Source: an uncultured Algoriphagus sp. | GTDB lineage: Bacteria; Bacteroidota; Bacteroidia; Cytophagales; Cyclobacteriaceae | NCBI GenBank assembly: GCA_903952135.1 | Contig: CAJBER010000051.1 | Location: 1-64,000, forward strand | Direction: 5' to 3' | Length of the DNA stretch: 64,000 nt | Part shown: in pieces, positions 1 to 8,362 of the stretch | Layout of the letters: each line of letters starts with the position of its first letter | Numbering within the stretch: the first letter of the stretch is position 1 | Notes under the pieces: model-generated | The model's database searches: none | Told to the model about the DNA's origin: nothing | Seen by the model: only the letters and a program-made list of their open reading frames with translations | Position numbers and translations under genes: made by a program

Positions 1-851
1 ATGTCTCGGATGTAACTCATCTGACTTACATTACTTGGAAAGTTGAGATCCTGTCCGAGTACTTGGTAGCCCGTCACTAAGATTTGCGCGTTTCCAAATC
101 GATCGGATAGCGCATTGATATATTCTTGCACATACTCCGAGGAGGGTGAAGTGGTGATGACTGTCAAAAGGTATTCGGGTTGGTGCAACTTGTACACGGC
201 CAGTAAGTCGTCATTGGGAGTGCTTTGTCCCAAATAGATCACTTTATGGCCCTTGGATTTGATCAAGTAGCTTGCAAAAAGGATGGAGATCTCGTGCAGT
301 TCACCTTCAGGAAGATAAAGTAAGAACTTTTTGCCTCCGCGCTGTGGAATCTGCCCATCGATGGCCACAATTAACTTTTGTCGTACCAGATTGGAGATAA
401 AATGCTCCTGTGCTGGATTGATGGCCCCCGTCTGCCAAAGCACGCCGATCTTGGACATGAAGGGATAAATGACGTTGAGCATGGTTTGCTCAAAACCCAG
501 TTTGATGATGTTGGTGCTCAATATTTTATCAAAGCGCTCCTCATCCATTTCGATCATGCAGATCGTCAAGGCATGAATCTGGTCGTCGTGAGTCAAGGAA
601 CGATCGGTGAGCTTCATGACTTCCTCACGCAATTCGTTCGGTGCCATGGAGGCAATTTTGCTGATTTTGACCCCATTGTCATTGAGCAGGGCCACGTTTA
701 AGATCAACTTCAAGTCGTCATCGTCATAGAAGCGGATATTAGTATCCGTTCGTTTTGGCTGCAGCAAATTGTACCGCTGCTCCCATATCCGTAGCGTATG
801 GGCCTTGATGCCTGATAATTGTTCGAGATCTTTGATTGAATACGTGCTCAC
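1..851 (-). CDS. CarH-like MerR-family regulator with B12-binding domain (3' end cut by window edge)
   Basis: Not in the ORF track because it has no stop inside the window; I translated it from the minus strand. An N-terminal MerR helix-turn-helix (about residues 3-70, with the typical HTLRIWEQRY) is followed by a cobalamin-binding module. W139 and E149-H150 form the W-x9-EH motif of CarH/LitR photoreceptors, and EGELHE supplies the lower axial histidine (H186). In that family adenosylcobalamin promotes DNA binding in the dark and light releases it, switching on carotenoid genes. The start is GTG with a GGAGGAG ribosome site, overlapping the TAG stop of the crtZ-like gene by one base, so the two are translationally coupled. 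Role as the local carotenoid repressor is inferred. About 283 codons are visible; the end is missing. Confidence 0.9.
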   Translation of the reverse strand, partial: MSTYSIKDLEQLSGIKAHTLRIWEQRYNLLQPKRTDTNIRFYDDDDLKLILNVALLNDNGVKISKIASMAPNELREEVMKLTDRSLTHDDQIHALTICMIEMDEERFDKILSTNIIKLGFEQTMLNVIYPFMSKIGVLWQTGAINPAQEHFISNLVRQKLIVAIDGQIPQRGGKKFLLYLPEGELHEISILFASYLIKSKGHKVIYLGQSTPNDDLLAVYKLHQPEYLLTVITTSPSSEYVQEYINALSDRFGNAQILVTGYQVLGQDLNFPSNVSQMSYIRD

Positions 852-1294
852 TACTCCTCCTTGTTAAAGAATTGTTTGGGGACTAAAAATAAACCAAAAG
901 AAACTGCATCCTCCTTTTGGTTGGTTTTGTGATGTGCCTGATGTGCCTTGTAGATTCCCTTCAAAACAGGATGCTTGGGTTTGCTAAACCACCGCAAGCG
1001 GCGGTGAACCAGCACGTCATGCAATACAAAATAGAGCATGCCGTACAAGCTTATCCCTACACCCATCCAAAATCGGTAGTCCAATTGCTCCACTCCGAAA
1101 AAGATCAACACCACCGCAATGCTTCCAAATAGCAGGGAAAACAGGTCGTTCCATTCAAAAAAAGAATGGGAAGGCTGGTGATGGGTCTTGTGAATCATCC
1201 AAAGAGGACCATGCATCAAATACTTATGAATAAACCAGCCAGAGAGTTCCATGGCGGCAAATCCAAGAGCGATATAGACGATAGACATCAACAT
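851..1294 (-). CDS. crtZ: CrtZ-like beta-ring carotenoid hydroxylase (fatty acid hydroxylase superfamily)
   Basis: Membrane di-iron hydroxylase that would add the 3-hydroxyl to beta-ionone rings of carotenoids. The histidine clusters of the family are all visible: HKYLMH, HKTHH, HDVLVH and HQAHH, spread over about four hydrophobic segments. The ORF track opens it at 1414, but that start lies 61 bases inside the upstream gene. The ATG at 1294 (MLMSIVYIALG) gives 147 residues, close to the usual length of bacterial CrtZ, so I prefer it. It sits between the CruF-like gene and the CarH-like regulator in one minus-strand operon. Together with CruF this fits a monocyclic hydroxylated carotenoid such as flexixanthin or saproxanthin; the exact product is inference. 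Confidence 0.85.
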   Translation of the reverse strand: MLMSIVYIALGFAAMELSGWFIHKYLMHGPLWMIHKTHHQPSHSFFEWNDLFSLLFGSIAVVLIFFGVEQLDYRFWMGVGISLYGMLYFVLHDVLVHRRLRWFSKPKHPVLKGIYKAHQAHHKTNQKEDAVSFGLFLVPKQFFNKEE

Positions 1295-1353
1295 AACTAA
1301 TGAAACACGGGTAGCGACTAAATTGTTATGGATTAGTTTGTTTAACCAACGAG

Positions 1354-2019
1354 TTAAGAAATAACCGTAAAATTTAAAAGTGTGAAAAAGAGAATCCAAG
1401 TGATCAAAAGCCAAGTGGCCAATGGATTGTATTTTTCAAATTTGGCTTTCCGCCAGATGAGCTGAATTAGGAAGGACACTCCAAACCAACCTAGGTAATT
1501 GCTGACCGGAATGATGTCCCACTTCCATGCCCAAAAATTAAGTGATACGGCCACAGGCTCCAAGATGTAATCCAATGCAGTCATGGCGGTGGCACCCAAA
1601 AAGGCCGCATACCAATCGTTGGGAATCTTGTGGAATACCGATCCTGTCAAGTAACTCAGCACAAACCAGTTGACCCCAATCACCAAAGGGACTTCCCACA
1701 GCATCACACCCAAAGTAGGTCCATATACATAGTCCCCATACAAATAGCCGGTGTGGATTCCGATCAATTCGGATCCAAAACCAATCCAAAATGCTGCCGC
1801 TCCAAAAATGGGAAAGGAATCTGTCCACCCTCGGTGATAGACCAAAATAAGTCCCATCGTGGCCAACAAATGAAAGGGAGTCAAGGCTAAAAATAGGTCT
1901 CGGTACTCCGGAAGGCTTAGTCCAATGGCGCCGACTACATGGAAGGCAACCAAGATAAGTTTGCCAATCCCCACGCGTGACCACCTATTGTTTACTTCAG
2001 AAGAATCGATTTTATGCAT
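1354..2019 (-). CDS. Carotenoid biosynthesis membrane protein, CruF-like (carotenoid 1',2'-hydratase family)
   Basis: A 221-residue polytopic membrane protein of the Caroten_synth (formerly DUF422) family, to which CruF belongs. CruF hydrates the psi end of a carotene to give the 1'-hydroxyl. Conserved-looking stretches include GFGSELIGIHTGYLYGDYVYG and the AMTALDYILEPVAV region. The ORF-track version of 370 residues starts inside the divergent DUF4286 gene; its first 149 residues are an antisense artefact. The ATG at 2019 (MHKIDSSEVNN) faces a divergent promoter region and is the natural start. It is the first gene of the carotenoid operon visible here. The family assignment is fairly firm, the exact reaction less so. 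Confidence 0.82.
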   Translation of the reverse strand: MHKIDSSEVNNRWSRVGIGKLILVAFHVVGAIGLSLPEYRDLFLALTPFHLLATMGLILVYHRGWTDSFPIFGAAAFWIGFGSELIGIHTGYLYGDYVYGPTLGVMLWEVPLVIGVNWFVLSYLTGSVFHKIPNDWYAAFLGATAMTALDYILEPVAVSLNFWAWKWDIIPVSNYLGWFGVSFLIQLIWRKAKFEKYNPLATWLLITWILFFTLLNFTVIS

Positions 2020-2057
2020 AGTTCGGAGACCGTGAGGGGGATTCCATTTGGGATTCC

Positions 2058-2094
2058 TAACTTTGTGGGCTAGAAATTGTTCTACGCAAAAGTA
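2058..2094. promoter_or_regulatory. Divergent promoter region with a 14-bp inverted repeat between carotenoid operon and DUF4286-tspO
   Basis: On the plus strand TAACTTTG (2058-2065) matches the Bacteroidota -7 consensus TAnnTTTG and faces DUF4286. On the minus strand TACTTTTG (2094-2087) matches the same consensus and faces the CruF-like gene. Between them lies TAGAAATTGTTCTA (2071-2084), an inverted repeat with 5-bp arms that would overlap both start points. It is placed well for a repressor. No clear -33 TTG box at normal spacing is visible for either. Operator function is inference. Confidence 0.45.
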
Positions 2095-2115
2095 ATAAAA
2101 CCAAAGACCAGAGCC

Positions 2116-2418
2116 ATGATTCTCTACAATATTACCTTTAACCTGAGCCCAGCAATTGAGGAGGACTTTATCTCCTGGATGAAATCCACCCACATTCCCG
2201 AGGTCTTGGCTACAGGGATCTTCCATCATCATGTCTTCTACCGCTTGGTCCATCATTCCGAGGATGGCTCGGTCAACTATTGCATTCAATATTTTACGGA
2301 GTCCATGGATCGCATGCTTCAGTACGAACGAATGCATGCGCCTGCTTTGCGCACCAAAACCCAAGAGCGGTATCATGATCAAGCCATCGCTTTTCGTACC
2401 TTGTTGGAAACGATCTAA
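2116..2418 (+). CDS. DUF4286 family protein
   Basis: A 100-residue cytosolic protein with no signal peptide. It resembles the DUF4286 family common in Bacteroidota: it opens MILYNITFNL, with FISWMKSTHIPEVLATG and YFTESMDRMLQYE later, suggestive of a small ferredoxin-like alpha+beta fold. No catalytic residues are evident and its role is unknown. The ORF track starts at 2077, but the ATG at 2116 matches the family start and lies about 50 bases after a TAACTTTG promoter element. Three bases separate its stop from tspO, so the two are almost certainly cotranscribed. Confidence 0.8.
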   Translation: MILYNITFNLSPAIEEDFISWMKSTHIPEVLATGIFHHHVFYRLVHHSEDGSVNYCIQYFTESMDRMLQYERMHAPALRTKTQERYHDQAIAFRTLLETI

Positions 2419-2421
2419 GCC

Positions 2422-2889
2422 ATGTCCAACGCCATCAAACTCTTTGTCAGCCTGCTCCTCCCACAAATCGCGGGAGGATTAGGGGCATTTTTTACCCTGA
2501 GCTCCGTCCAAACCTGGTACCTGACACTCAACAAACCATCTTGGAATCCACCCAGCTGGCTTTTCGGTCCGGTATGGACCACGCTCTATGTGTTGATGGG
2601 GATCGCCTGTTTTCTGATATGGAAAAGCAACCATCCTTTCAAAAAGCAAGCTCTGATCCTGTACTCTGTGCAGCTTTTCCTCAACTTTCTCTGGTCACCT
2701 GCATTTTTTGGAGCCCAAAACCCACTACTAGGCCTTGTTGTAATTATCCCGATGTGGGTTTCAATACTTGCTTGCATCTTGAAGTTTCGCCAAATCAATT
2801 CTTGGTCCGCCGCTTTGTTGATTCCTTACCTCCTTTGGGTAAGTTTCGCGACGGTACTGAATGCGACCATCTGGTCCCTCAACCCATAA
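2422..2889 (+). CDS. tspO: TspO/MBR family tryptophan-rich sensory protein
   Basis: A 155-residue inner- or outer-membrane protein with five hydrophobic segments. The family pattern is clear: LNKPSWNPPSWLFGPVWTTLY in the first loop and second helix, then the Trp-rich NFLWSPAFF. TspO binds and degrades porphyrins and modulates tetrapyrrole-linked and photopigment gene expression in other bacteria. Here it lies right after DUF4286 and divergent from a carotenoid operon with a probable light/B12 regulator. That context suggests it shares in light or oxidative-stress responses, which is inference. The start ATG follows the previous stop by three bases. Confidence 0.9.
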   Translation: MSNAIKLFVSLLLPQIAGGLGAFFTLSSVQTWYLTLNKPSWNPPSWLFGPVWTTLYVLMGIACFLIWKSNHPFKKQALILYSVQLFLNFLWSPAFFGAQNPLLGLVVIIPMWVSILACILKFRQINSWSAALLIPYLLWVSFATVLNATIWSLNP

Positions 2890-2891
2890 AA

Positions 2892-2918
2892 AAGCCAGTC
2901 AGGATAACTGACTGGCTT
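2892..2918. terminator. Hairpin terminator between tspO and the convergent amidohydrolase gene
   Basis: AAGCCAGTCAG pairs perfectly with CTGACTGGCTT around a 5-base loop. On the minus strand the stem runs straight into six T residues, so it should end the amidohydrolase transcript. On the plus strand a T-rich stretch follows about 10 bases later, so it may also serve tspO. Confidence 0.75.
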
Positions 2919-3019
2919 AATTGAATTTGTTTTTTAATCATCAACTTTTCCCACTGGGAAAAATTTTTGAGGTTCGAGATATCGTGCTGTCGACTGTGGT
3001 CCGTCGACCAAACTTCATG

Positions 3020-6000
3020 CTACTCTTTTACCGAAGTAGTCACCTTAGGTGCTGGCTTGGTCCACTGACTGGCATCCAGTTTACGTGGTGTAGGCAGGAT
3101 TTCGTCCAAGGTTCCTCCATCATACACGCGACCGTCTTTCACCACGTGGGTGATGGTGTTTGTATTTCGAATGTTCTCCAATGGATTTTTGTCTAGGATT
3201 ACCAAGTCGGCCAATTTGCCCGTCTCAATACTTCCTAATTCCTTATCCAAACCAAGTGCTTCTGCTCCCAAGATGGTTGCTACCTTCAAGGCATCTAGGT
3301 TTTTCATATCTCCACTTGCGATGGACCAAAGCTCCCAGTGGTAGCCTAGTCCTTGAAGCTGTCCATGCGATCCTACGCCAGCAATACCTCCTTGCGTGAT
3401 GATGGAATTTACTCCTTGGGCATGCTTTTGGAAGACATGGTCTTCTGGAGCAAACCAGCCTCCAAGTCCACCCACTCTTCTACGAGCCTTCTCATTGAGT
3501 TCATTGTAAGGAGTAAAGTGGTTGAGCTTTGGATCGTGAAGCGGGCTTTCCGTGGTGTAGTAGAAGTTTTCTGCCCATGGACCTCCGTAAGCCACTAAGA
3601 GTGTAGGCGTGTAAGCCATCTTGCTTTTGGCCACGGTCTGGGTTACGTCCTTGTACAATGGGAACACAGGAATGGAGTGTTCGTGACCTGGATAGCCATC
3701 AAAAAGCTGGGTCATGTTGAGTTTGTAGTCCAATCCACCTTCGGTTGTAGGCATCAATTTCTGCTCTTTCGAAGCCATGATTACCCACTGACGATGCTGT
3801 CTGTTGCCCACCAAGTACATTTTGATGTATTGGGTATTGTAGTACTTGCTGTATTGCTTGAGCACGCTCTTGGTTTGCTCCAACGACTTCAGGTTGTACA
3901 TCCAGTAGCCCACACCAGGACCCGTTGAATACACACGTGGTCCAGGGATCATGCCTGATTCCACCATGTCGCCATAGGTAAGTACGTCTGTGGTTGCTGT
4001 TTGTGGATCACGAGTGGTGGTCACCCCATACGCCAAGTTGGCGGCATAGATCCACACCGAGTTTTTATGCAATCCCCAAGTAGGCCACATGTGCGCATGG
4101 GTATCGATAAATCCAGGGGTGATGGTTTTGCCAGAGGCATCGATCACTTTCGCGCCTGCAGCATCCAAGGTGCCTGTTTTTCCTACCGCTTTGATTCGGT
4201 TGTTCTCAATGAGGATGTCTCCTTGTTCGATGACCTCATCTCCCTTCATGGTGACAATTCGTGCATTTTGAAGTAAGATGCTTCCTTTAGGGGTATCCTT
4301 GGCAAAGAAAACCTTTACCTGCTGCTCGCTAGGGCTATAGCTTTCTTTCTTTTTGAGATCCGCCTTGTGGAGGCTGTCTGCTTTGAATAGGGAATCGATT
4401 CGCTTCTTGTCTGCCTTGGCCAAAGAGTCCGCCATTTTAACGGCAGCCTCTCCTTTAGCTTTCAAGGTGCTCACGCTATCCGCATCAAAGCGAATCTTAT
4501 CTTTCTTGGCAGTTTTGACGGAGTCTTCCACAAATTCTGCTCTACTGATGTCATACACCCAGTGTCCATTTCCTAGGGACCAGTGTACTTTTTTGCCATT
4601 GGCTTCCCAATAAGGCCATTCTCCACCGATCTCGGTCAATTGTCTGGACGGGAAGTTACTTGCACTCGGCTCGGCTACGTTGATGGTAGGCACTTTGCCT
4701 GCTGTAGGGATGGTGACCACGTAGACGTTGTTGTTGATTTGAGCCAAGGCCTTATTACCTACTGGAGCCATGTAAATCGTGCTCGCACTGGCAGGCATCA
4801 TGTTGGGCTCGCGAGAGTTGGATCCTTCAGGAAGCATGCAGTAGTTGACTGCATCGGCATTCGAAAATGCCTTGCCCATCACGTAGCGCACATCGCTGCC
4901 ATGATCGTGTCCTGCATGCTCTGGGTCAGCGGCCGAACCAAAAGGAGTGATCCCTGTGATGCGCGCATGAATTTTTTCGTCTGTTCCATCCCACTTGACG
5001 CTAAGGAGTGCACCTCCTCCTCCGTTGAGGAAGATGCGGCTGGTGTCTTGGGTAAAGTGCGCATTGCCGTAATTTCCGGCATCCATCACTTTGCGGAAGG
5101 CACCTCCTGCAGCAGGAATCCATACCAACTCTCCTTCAGAACCATCCACAAATGGTCCTTCTGCATCAATCAAAGCTCTTTTTGGACCTTTGAATACAAG
5201 GATTCTGTTTTTAGGACCCCATACTGGGCCTGAATAAAATGCAGACTCTGTGGTGACCTTGGTGACTACACCTTTGTCTCCAAGACTGGCTTTGTATAGG
5301 CTTCCACCATTTTTTTCTTCCCAAGTCACGAAGGTCAATTGGCTGCCATCTGGACTCCAGGCAGGCATGGCTTCGGTAAACTCATGTTTGGTCACACGCT
5401 TGGGCGTACCGTTTGGATAGTCCATTACATACAGACGGTTGAGTGCGGTGAACGCTAGTTTTTTCCCGTCCGGTGAAGGAACTGCATCACGGATCTGGTT
5501 GGCCATCTTGTGTGTGGTGTCTGGAATTTCGTAATTGAAATACAAGCGAGGACCCATGGCGACATTCACATCCGCCTGGAAAGGGATCTCTGTGGCAGCA
5601 CTTCCATCTACTGGAAGTTTCCAGAATTTTCCACCATAAGAAGCAATTACGTGCTTGCTGTCTGGAGTAAAGGCCATGGCAGGAAGGACTCCTTGTGGAG
5701 CGATGGACTCTTGTTCATCCCGCTGTACAGGGTAAGCAAGCCATTTTTCGTCGCCAGTTTTCAGGTTTCGGATGACCAAACCCGTCTTATCCTCCCATCT
5801 GGTACCATAGACCATCCAGTTGCCATCCTTACTCAAGGTTGGAGTAAAGGCGGATCCGTAGCGCGAAGTGATGCTGGTGATTTTTCCCTTGTCAAAATCG
5901 TAGAAGCCGATTTGGTACTGAGGAAGTGTGGCATTGTAATTCCAAGAACCGGTTCTCCAAGAGAAATACACTTTCTTTCCGTCAGGACTTACAAAGGGAT

Positions 6001-6619
6001 CGATAGTCTTCATCGTTGCAGGGGCATCGTTGAGTTGGATTCCTCCACCCCCATCTTTGTGGTACATCCATAGTTTGGATACTCGTCTTCCTTTGGATAC
6101 GATGATGTACTCTCCATCTGGAGCCCAATGGGCTCCGGGCACGTCCCCCGTCTTGTCTTTGGTCACCTGTACGGTGTCCTTTTTCACTAGATCGATGTAC
6201 CAGAGGTTGTCATTTCCTGCACGGTCAGAGGTAAACAAGAGTTTGTTGCCATCTGGGGAATAACGTGGGTGGGTTTCGTAGGCCATACCCGAAGTGAACG
6301 GAGTGGCTTTGCCCCCTTCTAGTGGCATGGTATAAATATCTCCCATCAAGTCAAAGGCGATGGTTTTGCCATCTGGACTTACGTCCAAACTCATCCAAGT
6401 ACCTTCGGCAGTGGTGAAACTTACTTCTCGCTCAGGCTTGAGGGGAAGGTCTTTGAATTTTGGGTAACTCTTGAGTGAGTCTTTTTTGGTGCTATCCGAC
6501 TGAACGGACTCGGTGTCTAAATTGGGAAAAAGAAATTCCGTTGTTTTAGGCATCCAAGCAGCCATGCTTACCGTTGCCCCCAAGGCAAGGAGTAAGGCGG
6601 GATGGGTTATTTTTTTCAT
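3020..6619 (-). CDS. Secreted beta-propeller (PD40/TolB-like) and amidohydrolase fusion protein
   Basis: About 1,199 residues. A signal peptide (MKKITHPALLLALGATVSMA) is followed by repeated PD40 propeller blades (SPDGKTIAFD, YSPDGNKLLFTSDR, SPDGSQLTF) over roughly residues 60-690. A Lys/Ala/Asp-rich, probably helical linker spans about 695-760. A C-terminal amidohydrolase domain then carries GFIDTHAHMW near residue 838, the HxH metal pair. The domain closes with GSIETGKLADLVIL, typical of metal-dependent hydrolases. It probably acts in the periplasm, perhaps on cyclic peptides or other imides; the substrate cannot be read. The ORF track uses a TTG at 6634; the ATG at 6619 directly precedes the signal peptide. 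Monocistronic. Confidence 0.88.
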   Translation of the reverse strand: MKKITHPALLLALGATVSMAAWMPKTTEFLFPNLDTESVQSDSTKKDSLKSYPKFKDLPLKPEREVSFTTAEGTWMSLDVSPDGKTIAFDLMGDIYTMPLEGGKATPFTSGMAYETHPRYSPDGNKLLFTSDRAGNDNLWYIDLVKKDTVQVTKDKTGDVPGAHWAPDGEYIIVSKGRRVSKLWMYHKDGGGGIQLNDAPATMKTIDPFVSPDGKKVYFSWRTGSWNYNATLPQYQIGFYDFDKGKITSITSRYGSAFTPTLSKDGNWMVYGTRWEDKTGLVIRNLKTGDEKWLAYPVQRDEQESIAPQGVLPAMAFTPDSKHVIASYGGKFWKLPVDGSAATEIPFQADVNVAMGPRLYFNYEIPDTTHKMANQIRDAVPSPDGKKLAFTALNRLYVMDYPNGTPKRVTKHEFTEAMPAWSPDGSQLTFVTWEEKNGGSLYKASLGDKGVVTKVTTESAFYSGPVWGPKNRILVFKGPKRALIDAEGPFVDGSEGELVWIPAAGGAFRKVMDAGNYGNAHFTQDTSRIFLNGGGGALLSVKWDGTDEKIHARITGITPFGSAADPEHAGHDHGSDVRYVMGKAFSNADAVNYCMLPEGSNSREPNMMPASASTIYMAPVGNKALAQINNNVYVVTIPTAGKVPTINVAEPSASNFPSRQLTEIGGEWPYWEANGKKVHWSLGNGHWVYDISRAEFVEDSVKTAKKDKIRFDADSVSTLKAKGEAAVKMADSLAKADKKRIDSLFKADSLHKADLKKKESYSPSEQQVKVFFAKDTPKGSILLQNARIVTMKGDEVIEQGDILIENNRIKAVGKTGTLDAAGAKVIDASGKTITPGFIDTHAHMWPTWGLHKNSVWIYAANLAYGVTTTRDPQTATTDVLTYGDMVESGMIPGPRVYSTGPGVGYWMYNLKSLEQTKSVLKQYSKYYNTQYIKMYLVGNRQHRQWVIMASKEQKLMPTTEGGLDYKLNMTQLFDGYPGHEHSIPVFPLYKDVTQTVAKSKMAYTPTLLVAYGGPWAENFYYTTESPLHDPKLNHFTPYNELNEKARRRVGGLGGWFAPEDHVFQKHAQGVNSIITQGGIAGVGSHGQLQGLGYHWELWSIASGDMKNLDALKVATILGAEALGLDKELGSIETGKLADLVILDKNPLENIRNTNTITHVVKDGRVYDGGTLDEILPTPRKLDASQWTKPAPKVTTSVKE

Positions 6620-6995
6620 GTGGCTAAGATTCAAGCAAGTAATCTACGGCGAAGATTTGATTTTCGAAAAAAATACAGGTTTTGGTTCCGATATCTAGTG
6701 AGGAGCAAAAGCTTTTCCATTCTTGAAGTGGCGCAATTGTGAGTAAAAACGGCTTTTATTACCACATGAAGATTTTCCCTCAAATTGGGACAAGTTTTTA
6801 GTACTTCGATTCCTATTTAAAAAGCAACTACTTTGGCATTTAGCCAAAATCAACGTTTCTTGCTTGCATTTCCCGTATAGACCGATAGGAAAGGGTTGTT
6901 TTTAAAGGGGATAGATTTTTATTGGGACTTCCCGGGTAACTAAAGGAAAAATTACCTTCTCAATCCCTCACCTTGGAATGACCCTATAAACCCAA
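6620..6995. other. 361-base and slightly longer intergenic region between divergent genes
   Basis: Divergent intergenic region. It holds no convincing ORF; the 61-residue track entry at 6513 overlaps the signal-peptide region in antisense. The only clear structure is TTTGGC-ATTTA-GCCAAA (6832-6848), a perfect 6-bp inverted repeat. I could not identify a clean TAnnTTTG element for either neighbour. Confidence 0.5.
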
Positions 6996-8219
6996 ATGCG
7001 AATGAAAAAATTTGTATGGCTCCCGGTTTTATTTCTTTTGTGTATAGGTTGTGAAACATCAAGCCAAGAGGAGATCCCGCTTCCGCCCACCGAATTGAAG
7101 GCAACTGTAGTTTCTACGAATCAAGTCGATTTGTCTTGGAAGGACAATGCAACCAATGAAACAGCCTATAAAATTGAACGAAAGACGGACTCAGGCAACT
7201 TTAGTGAGATAGGGGCGACTTCCAAAGACGTGACTATTTTTTCTGATCAAACTGTGACCTTTAATACCACCTACACCTACAGGGTCTACAGTTCCAATCA
7301 AGATGGGAAATCCATCCTGTATTCCAATGAAGTAACTGTGAAGACGGTTAGTGGGCCCAAACTATCCACTACCTCGGTCACCGAAGTATCGGCGATTGGC
7401 GCAAAATCTGGAGGAAACATTACCTCAGATGGAGGGTCTCCGATTACCGCTAGAGGGGTGGTTTGGAGTACCGAAACTGCGCCGACTATTGCTTTAGTAA
7501 CCAAAACAAGTGATGGAACTGGTACTGGAACCTTCCAAAGCACAGTTACAGGCCTCGCTGGAAACACCAAATACTACGTCAGAGCCTATGCTACTACCAG
7601 CTCAGAAACTTCTTATGGAGAAGACAAAGAGTTTACCACCTTACCGGAGAATACCGTAGTTGGTGCAAATGGGAAGGTTTGGATGGACCGTAATTTAGGG
7701 GCGTCCCAAGTTGCTACCTCTAGTACGGATTCTGCAGGATTTGGGGATCTTTACCAGTGGGGAAGAGCTAAAGATGGCCATCAACTAAGAACTTCTGCCA
7801 CAACGGCTACCTTGGCGATTGTTGACAAGCCTGCAACAAGTGATTTTATCACGAGTAAGACAGGAACTCAAGATTGGCGTAATCCCCAGAATTCAACCTT
7901 ATGGCAAGGGCTGAATGGTACCAATAATCCTTGTCCGACAGGATTCCGATTACCTACTGTAGCAGAATGGAACCTAGAAATCGCTGGATGGAACAGCAAC
8001 ACTAACGTTGGCGCCTTTGTCTCTTCGTTGAAATTACCCATGGCAGGTAGCCGATCTGCTAGTACTGGAGACATTTCTTTGGCAGGGTCTGGGGGCTATT
8101 ATTGGACGAGTACGGTGGATGGAACCAGATCACGTGTAGTTGTAATCAATGAAACTCAAGCGTTTGTAAGCACTTCAGTCAGAGGAGATGGAAAATCCGT
8201 TCGCTGTATCCGGAACTAA
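6996..8219 (+). CDS. Surface lipoprotein with fibronectin type III and FISUMP (major paralogous) domains
   Basis: A 407-residue lipoprotein: lipobox LLCIGC, with the lipidated cysteine near residue 19. A fibronectin type III-like domain follows (about 30-118, PPTELKATVVSTNQVDLSW and TTYTYRVYSSN). A second beta-sandwich-like segment spans about 125-215 (TVTGLAGNTKYYVRAYA). The C-terminal FISUMP domain spans about 220-407: VWMDRNLG, DLYQWGR, PCPTGFRLPTVAEW, GYYWTST and a closing SVRCIRN. FISUMP domains are found in large paralogous surface protein families of Fibrobacter and Bacteroidota, and their function is unknown. The alternative start is the ATG at 7002. Transcribed alone and ended by the hairpin downstream. 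Confidence 0.85.
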   Translation: MRMKKFVWLPVLFLLCIGCETSSQEEIPLPPTELKATVVSTNQVDLSWKDNATNETAYKIERKTDSGNFSEIGATSKDVTIFSDQTVTFNTTYTYRVYSSNQDGKSILYSNEVTVKTVSGPKLSTTSVTEVSAIGAKSGGNITSDGGSPITARGVVWSTETAPTIALVTKTSDGTGTGTFQSTVTGLAGNTKYYVRAYATTSSETSYGEDKEFTTLPENTVVGANGKVWMDRNLGASQVATSSTDSAGFGDLYQWGRAKDGHQLRTSATTATLAIVDKPATSDFITSKTGTQDWRNPQNSTLWQGLNGTNNPCPTGFRLPTVAEWNLEIAGWNSNTNVGAFVSSLKLPMAGSRSASTGDISLAGSGGYYWTSTVDGTRSRVVVINETQAFVSTSVRGDGKSVRCIRN

Positions 8220-8309
8220 CCAATGGAAATTCTTCCTTGCTTGACTTACCCTTTTTAGCGGGGCTTTCTAGCATGAGCGAAGTACGCTACCTATACTCGA
8301 AAAAATCAA

Positions 8310-8343
8310 AAGGGCCCTGAACTAGTACAAGTTCAGGGCCCTT
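8310..8343. terminator. Strong bidirectional hairpin terminator
   Basis: A 14-bp perfect stem (AAGGGCCCTGAACT and its complement) with a 6-base loop lies between the convergent FISUMP lipoprotein and M14 peptidase genes. On the minus strand it is followed by TTTTGATTTTTT. Confidence 0.85.
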
Positions 8344-8362
8344 CTGCTGTCAAGTAGTGTGC

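Noticed and set aside
1354-2466. 370-residue ORF extending the CruF-like gene to 2466
   Set aside because: The first 149 residues lie antisense to DUF4286 and tspO and do not resemble the family; the ATG at 2019 is the real start.
4583-5233. 216-residue plus-strand ORF opposite the amidohydrolase gene
   Set aside because: Antisense shadow; Cys-rich random composition and no promoter or ribosome site.
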